A DNA stretch of 7,678 bases, taken from positions 1-7,678 of the forward strand of contig UQAX01000067.1 of NCBI GenBank assembly GCA_900539145.1, read 5' to 3'. The position numbers and the translations under genes were made by a program. Below, one piece after another: positions 5,411 through 7,678 of this stretch. The notes under the pieces were generated by a model. That model made no database searches. It was not told the DNA's origin and worked only from the letters and a program-made list of their open reading frames with translations. This DNA comes from an uncultured Blautia sp. (GTDB lineage Bacteria > Bacillota > Clostridia > Lachnospirales > Lachnospiraceae). Positions within the stretch are counted from its first letter, which is position 1, and each line of letters starts with the position of its first letter.

Positions 5411-6259
5411 ATGAAAATTGCAGTAACTTATGATAACGGAAACATATTTCAGCATTTTGGAAAGACAGAATTTTTTAAAGTATATGAAGTAGAGAACAAT
5501 CAAGTGATTTCAAGCGAAGTAATCAGCTCTAATGGCGCAGGACATGGCGCTTTGGCAGAGCTTCTGGGCAATCAGTCCGTAGATTTGTTGATTTGCGGCG
5601 GTATTGGCGGCGGTGCTCAGACAGCGCTGGCAGAAGCAGGAATTGAAGTGTGTTCAGGTGTGCAGGGAGATGTAGATCAGGCTGTGGAAGCTTATTTAGA
5701 AGGTGAATTAGTATCTGCCGGTGTAAACTGTGACCATCATCATGAGGAAGGGCATAGCTGCGGCAGTCATGAAGACGGACATTCCTGTGGTGGAAGCTGC
5801 GGTGGTTCTTGTGGAGGACATGTGCATTTGACAGGACGCAATGTGGGTAAGACTTGCCGTACACATTACAGAGGAACATTTAATGATGGAACACAGTTTG
5901 ACTCCTCTTATGACCGTGGCGAACCTTTGGAATTTATTTGCGGAGTGGGACAGATGATTAAAGGGTTTGATGCAGCAGTAGCAGATATGGAAGTGGGACA
6001 GAGTGTTGATGTTCACTTAATGCCTGAAGAAGCTTATGGTATGCCGGATTCGGATGCAGTTTTTACTCTTGAGATTGCACAGCTTCCGGGCTCTGAAGAT
6101 TTGGAAGCAGGTCAGCGTGTTTACCTGACAAATCAGTTAGGACAGCCATTTCCGGTGAGTGTTGTAAAAAAAACAGAGACTACCATTACTTTTGATGCAA
6201 ATCATGAAATGGCAGGAAAGGAATTGAATTTCCATATTGAACTGGTTGAAGTAAAATAA
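5411..6259 (+). CDS. NifX-like domain / His-Cys-rich linker / SlyD-like FKBP prolyl isomerase fusion
   Basis: A 282-residue three-part protein. Residues 1-103 resemble the NifX/NifB dinitrogenase Fe-Mo cofactor-binding fold (MKIAVTYDNG, QHFGKTEFFKVYEV, ICGGIGGGAQTAL). Residues 107-139 form a Gly/Ser linker with five Cys and eight His (CDHHH, HSCGSH, HSCGGSCGGSCGG, HVH), a probable metal-binding patch. Residues 140-282 are an FKBP-type peptidyl-prolyl isomerase of the SlyD kind, with THYRGTFNDGTQFDSSYDRG and EFICGVGQMIKGFD, an inserted flap domain (about 205-258), and the SlyD hallmark DANHEMAGKELNF. E. coli SlyD carries its metal-binding tail at the C terminus; here a similar patch sits before the isomerase. 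It is likely cytoplasmic, with no signal peptide. AAGGAG (5395-5400) lies 10 nt before the ATG. A role in metal handling or metallocentre assembly is inferred. Confidence 0.88.
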   Translation: MKIAVTYDNGNIFQHFGKTEFFKVYEVENNQVISSEVISSNGAGHGALAELLGNQSVDLLICGGIGGGAQTALAEAGIEVCSGVQGDVDQAVEAYLEGELVSAGVNCDHHHEEGHSCGSHEDGHSCGGSCGGSCGGHVHLTGRNVGKTCRTHYRGTFNDGTQFDSSYDRGEPLEFICGVGQMIKGFDAAVADMEVGQSVDVHLMPEEAYGMPDSDAVFTLEIAQLPGSEDLEAGQRVYLTNQLGQPFPVSVVKKTETTITFDANHEMAGKELNFHIELVEVK

Positions 6260-6271
6260 GATATAAAAAAT

Positions 6272-6344
6272 GGAGTTGTCATTTAAACATTATCCAGAAA
6301 TATATAAATATTCAGGATATGATTTAACACGACAACTCCTTTTT
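6272..6344. terminator. Long bidirectional terminator between convergent genes
   Basis: GGAGTTGTC (6272-6280) pairs with GACAACTCC (6331-6339), with T5 on the right and A6 on the left (T6 for minus-strand transcripts), so it can stop both converging genes. The 50-nt interior continues to pair in short blocks (TTAAA/TTTAA, CAT/ATG, ATCC/GGAT, GA/TC, ATAT/ATAT), making a foldback about 68 nt long. Such an extended stem is unusual for a simple terminator. Confidence 0.85.
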
Positions 6345-6359
6345 AATTTTACCTAATGT

Positions 6360-7544
6360 TTATACCGGAATGTTTTTCTTTCTTAATTTCCGAATATAGC
6401 TTACCAGCAGAACGATACAAATAAAATCTATGATTACAACGGCGATAATCGATTGCATACCGTAGTAAATTCCTGCTGTTTCTGCGATTTTACCGATAAT
6501 GGAAGGCATGATAATTGCCCCTAAGCTTGCGATGGTTAAGATAAAGCTCCATGCAAGGGTATACTTCTGAATAATACTTCCTGCAAAGGAAACAGTTGTA
6601 GGATAAAGTCCTGCCATGCTGAAACCAAAGCCCATAATACCTATGAGAATAAACGGTGTCGTAGAGCTGAACAATAATAAAAGGAAGAATGCTACCAGAC
6701 CAAATCCCATACAAAGAAGCAGCCATTCTTTCTGCACTTTTGTAGAAAGCCATGCAGTTAAAAGTCTTCCTGCTAAAATCATAATCCATAAAACACTGGC
6801 GGTAGCCTGTGAAAGTGACTGCGGAAGCAATCCGGTGTCTTTAAAATAGGTAATCATCCAGCCGATAACACCCTGTTCTGCACATAAGTAAAAAAACATT
6901 GTCAAAGTACAGAGATAAAACAGAGGTTCCTTAAAAAATGCAAAGCCGGAAGCAGTTTGTTTCTTTGTTCCTGTTGTGAAACCTTCAGAATTGGGGATAA
7001 TAAAGTACATAATCCAGCTTAAAATCCCCATAATTAACATAAAATAGCAGGCATAAATCCAGTTGTCAGGATTATTTTTTGTAAGAGCAATGAGAAGCAG
7101 CGGAAAAGTAAATGCACCAATAGCAAACATTGCATGAAGCCCATTTAAAAGAGAAGCTTTTCCCGGAGCTAATTCGTTGATGGATTGGTTACAAAAATTG
7201 CTGGTAGCTCCTCGTGCCATACCTGTTAAGAAAAAGGAGAGCGCCAGCATGTAATTATTATCAGAAAAGATAATAATGAAAAAGGAAAGAGCAAAGAAAG
7301 CATTAAAAAGCAGAATACTTTTTTTCCTTCCCAGAAAAGCCGGTAATGCACCGGAGGCAAAGCTGGAAATCAGATTTCCCACAGAGTGAAGACTGACAAT
7401 CATACCGCAAAAGGCGTATTCCAGTCCTCTGGCATCTCTGATATAAGGCAGGAGAGAGCCGATAGATAATGCAAGCATGCCGTTGATAATAAAAACGCCA
7501 TAGTTGCACAAAAGCTGTTTGTTTTGAGTTTTACTACTAAACAA
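6360..7544 (-). CDS. MFS transporter (sugar/FucP-like or related family)
   Basis: A 394-residue, 12-segment major facilitator with the usual length. Predicted membrane segments are about 13-33, 44-64, 77-93, 97-117, 134-154, 163-183, 208-228, 247-267, 273-291, 297-317, 329-349 and 361-383. SLLNGLHAMFAIGAFTFPLL (about 131-150) resembles the N-x-x-H-x-x-F-x-x-G-A block of MFS branches related to FucP-type sugar transporters. Motif A is present as GALPAFLGRKK (65-75), but the usual Asp is Ala69. The reading frame starts with TTG, with AAAGGA 10 nt upstream on the minus strand. The stop lies 15 bp past the shared terminator. It overlaps the end of a short upstream minus-strand frame by 8 nt, hinting at translational coupling. 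Substrate and direction of transport are unknown. Confidence 0.85.
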   Translation of the reverse strand: MFSSKTQNKQLLCNYGVFIINGMLALSIGSLLPYIRDARGLEYAFCGMIVSLHSVGNLISSFASGALPAFLGRKKSILLFNAFFALSFFIIIFSDNNYMLALSFFLTGMARGATSNFCNQSINELAPGKASLLNGLHAMFAIGAFTFPLLLIALTKNNPDNWIYACYFMLIMGILSWIMYFIIPNSEGFTTGTKKQTASGFAFFKEPLFYLCTLTMFFYLCAEQGVIGWMITYFKDTGLLPQSLSQATASVLWIMILAGRLLTAWLSTKVQKEWLLLCMGFGLVAFFLLLLFSSTTPFILIGIMGFGFSMAGLYPTTVSFAGSIIQKYTLAWSFILTIASLGAIIMPSIIGKIAETAGIYYGMQSIIAVVIIDFICIVLLVSYIRKLRKKNIPV

Positions 7545-7554
7545 TGGTTAAAAT

Positions 7555-7560
7555 TCCTTT
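7555..7560 (-). promoter_or_regulatory. Ribosome binding site supporting a TTG start for the minus-strand MFS gene
   Basis: Minus-strand AAAGGA lies 10 nt before the TTG at 7544. No ATG or GTG is better placed: the next in-frame Met is Met23, inside the first membrane segment. Confidence 0.6.
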
Positions 7561-7576
7561 CTTTAAAATACAAAGT

Positions 7577-7586
7577 ACTATATAGT
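7577..7586. repeat. 10-bp perfect palindrome upstream of the minus-strand MFS gene
   Basis: ACTATATAGT is its own reverse complement and lies about 33 bp before the TTG start, where an operator could sit. On the minus strand it overlaps a TATAGT that could act as a -10, but no -35 at proper spacing is convincing. Confidence 0.35.
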
Positions 7587-7638
7587 CTAAAACAAGAGTG
7601 GAAGTTTGTAAAGGGATGTACGTTCTTGAGTTTCCGCA

Positions 7639-7654
7639 GTTCTGTCCACAGAAC
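7639..7654. repeat. Small inverted repeat near the right edge
   Basis: GTTCTG (7639-7644) and CAGAAC (7649-7654) form a 6-bp stem with a 4-nt loop, but no T run follows. It falls in the coding part of the possible KTR-type remnant, so it may be incidental. Confidence 0.3.
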
Positions 7655-7678
7655 ACCCAACCAGTCTTGCTGTTTATA

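Larger units (their letters stand above)
7537..7677 (-). pseudogene. Possible degraded Cys-rich KTR-type small protein (3' part in window)
   Basis: On the minus strand an open frame enters from the window edge and stops at TAG (7539-7537), 8 nt into the MFS gene. It reads WVFCGQNCGNSRTYI, then LDYIVLCILKKGILTIV at the end. This spacing loosely recalls the small Cys-rich KTR proteins of mobile elements (W-x-x-C-x-x-C-G-N-K-T-R, then L-x-C-x-x-C-K near the C terminus), but the second Cys pair is incomplete and the KTR triplet is altered. It could be a decayed copy, a diverged relative, or chance. No start codon can be assigned with confidence. Confidence 0.3.

Noticed and set aside
5529..6016. 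Minus-strand frames (5529-5879 and 5708-6016) rich in His and Cys
   Set aside because: They are shadows of the His/Cys-rich linker of the isomerase fusion and have no ribosome site or family match.
1..7678. CRISPR array, tRNA, rRNA or known riboswitch
   Set aside because: No regularly spaced repeats, no tRNA cloverleaf with TTCRA-type arm, and no recognisable riboswitch core were found on reading both strands.

Overview
The window looks like a segment of a low-to-moderate G+C Firmicute, most likely a gut Clostridium-class organism of the Lachnospiraceae type. The reasons are AGGAGG-type ribosome sites, extended TGnTATAAT promoters, UUCG-capped terminators and a NifX-like/SlyD-like fusion of a kind I associate with such genomes. 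This placement is inference, because no rRNA or other marker gene is present.

Left third (1-2617): two tandem, same-strand, full-length tyrosine recombinases of the Tn916/phage integrase type. They are clear paralogs, by eye roughly 60% identical, and both keep the R-K-H-R-H-Y catalytic set. A hairpin terminator separates them. The short gap before the second gene holds a nested set of inverted repeats that could hide its ribosome site and start codon.

Middle (2785-3980): a compact cassette with its own extended -10 promoter and one DUF1016/YhcG-type PDDEXK nuclease gene. It is bracketed by two copies of a composite repeat: an identical 17-bp sequence, 3 nt, then a 13-bp-stem UUCG terminator whose stem sequences differ but stay paired. 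A near-perfect palindrome between promoter and start codon closely resembles a palindrome inside the nuclease gene, at the codons for VSPLLTQL. The cassette lies next to the recombinases and may be a mobile or defence-type cargo; this is inference.

Right-centre (4021-5359): a promoter, a 32-codon leader ORF with a strong ribosome site, and two mutually exclusive RNA hairpins precede an MFS efflux-type transporter. The later hairpin ends in seven T and contains the transporter's Shine-Dalgarno sequence. This is the layout of a ribosome-controlled attenuator, as known for drug-inducible resistance genes. The transporter appears to lack a twelfth membrane segment.

Right (5411-7678): a three-part protein (NifX-like domain, His/Cys-rich linker, SlyD-like FKBP prolyl isomerase) converges on a second MFS transporter on the minus strand. 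A long bidirectional hairpin terminator lies between them. Upstream of the second transporter, and overlapping its TTG start, is the end of a minus-strand reading frame that may be a decayed Cys-rich KTR-type small protein.

The most interesting items are the leader-peptide attenuator, the repeat-bracketed nuclease cassette beside twin recombinases, the palindrome shared by the nuclease leader and coding sequence, and the foldback leader of the second recombinase.
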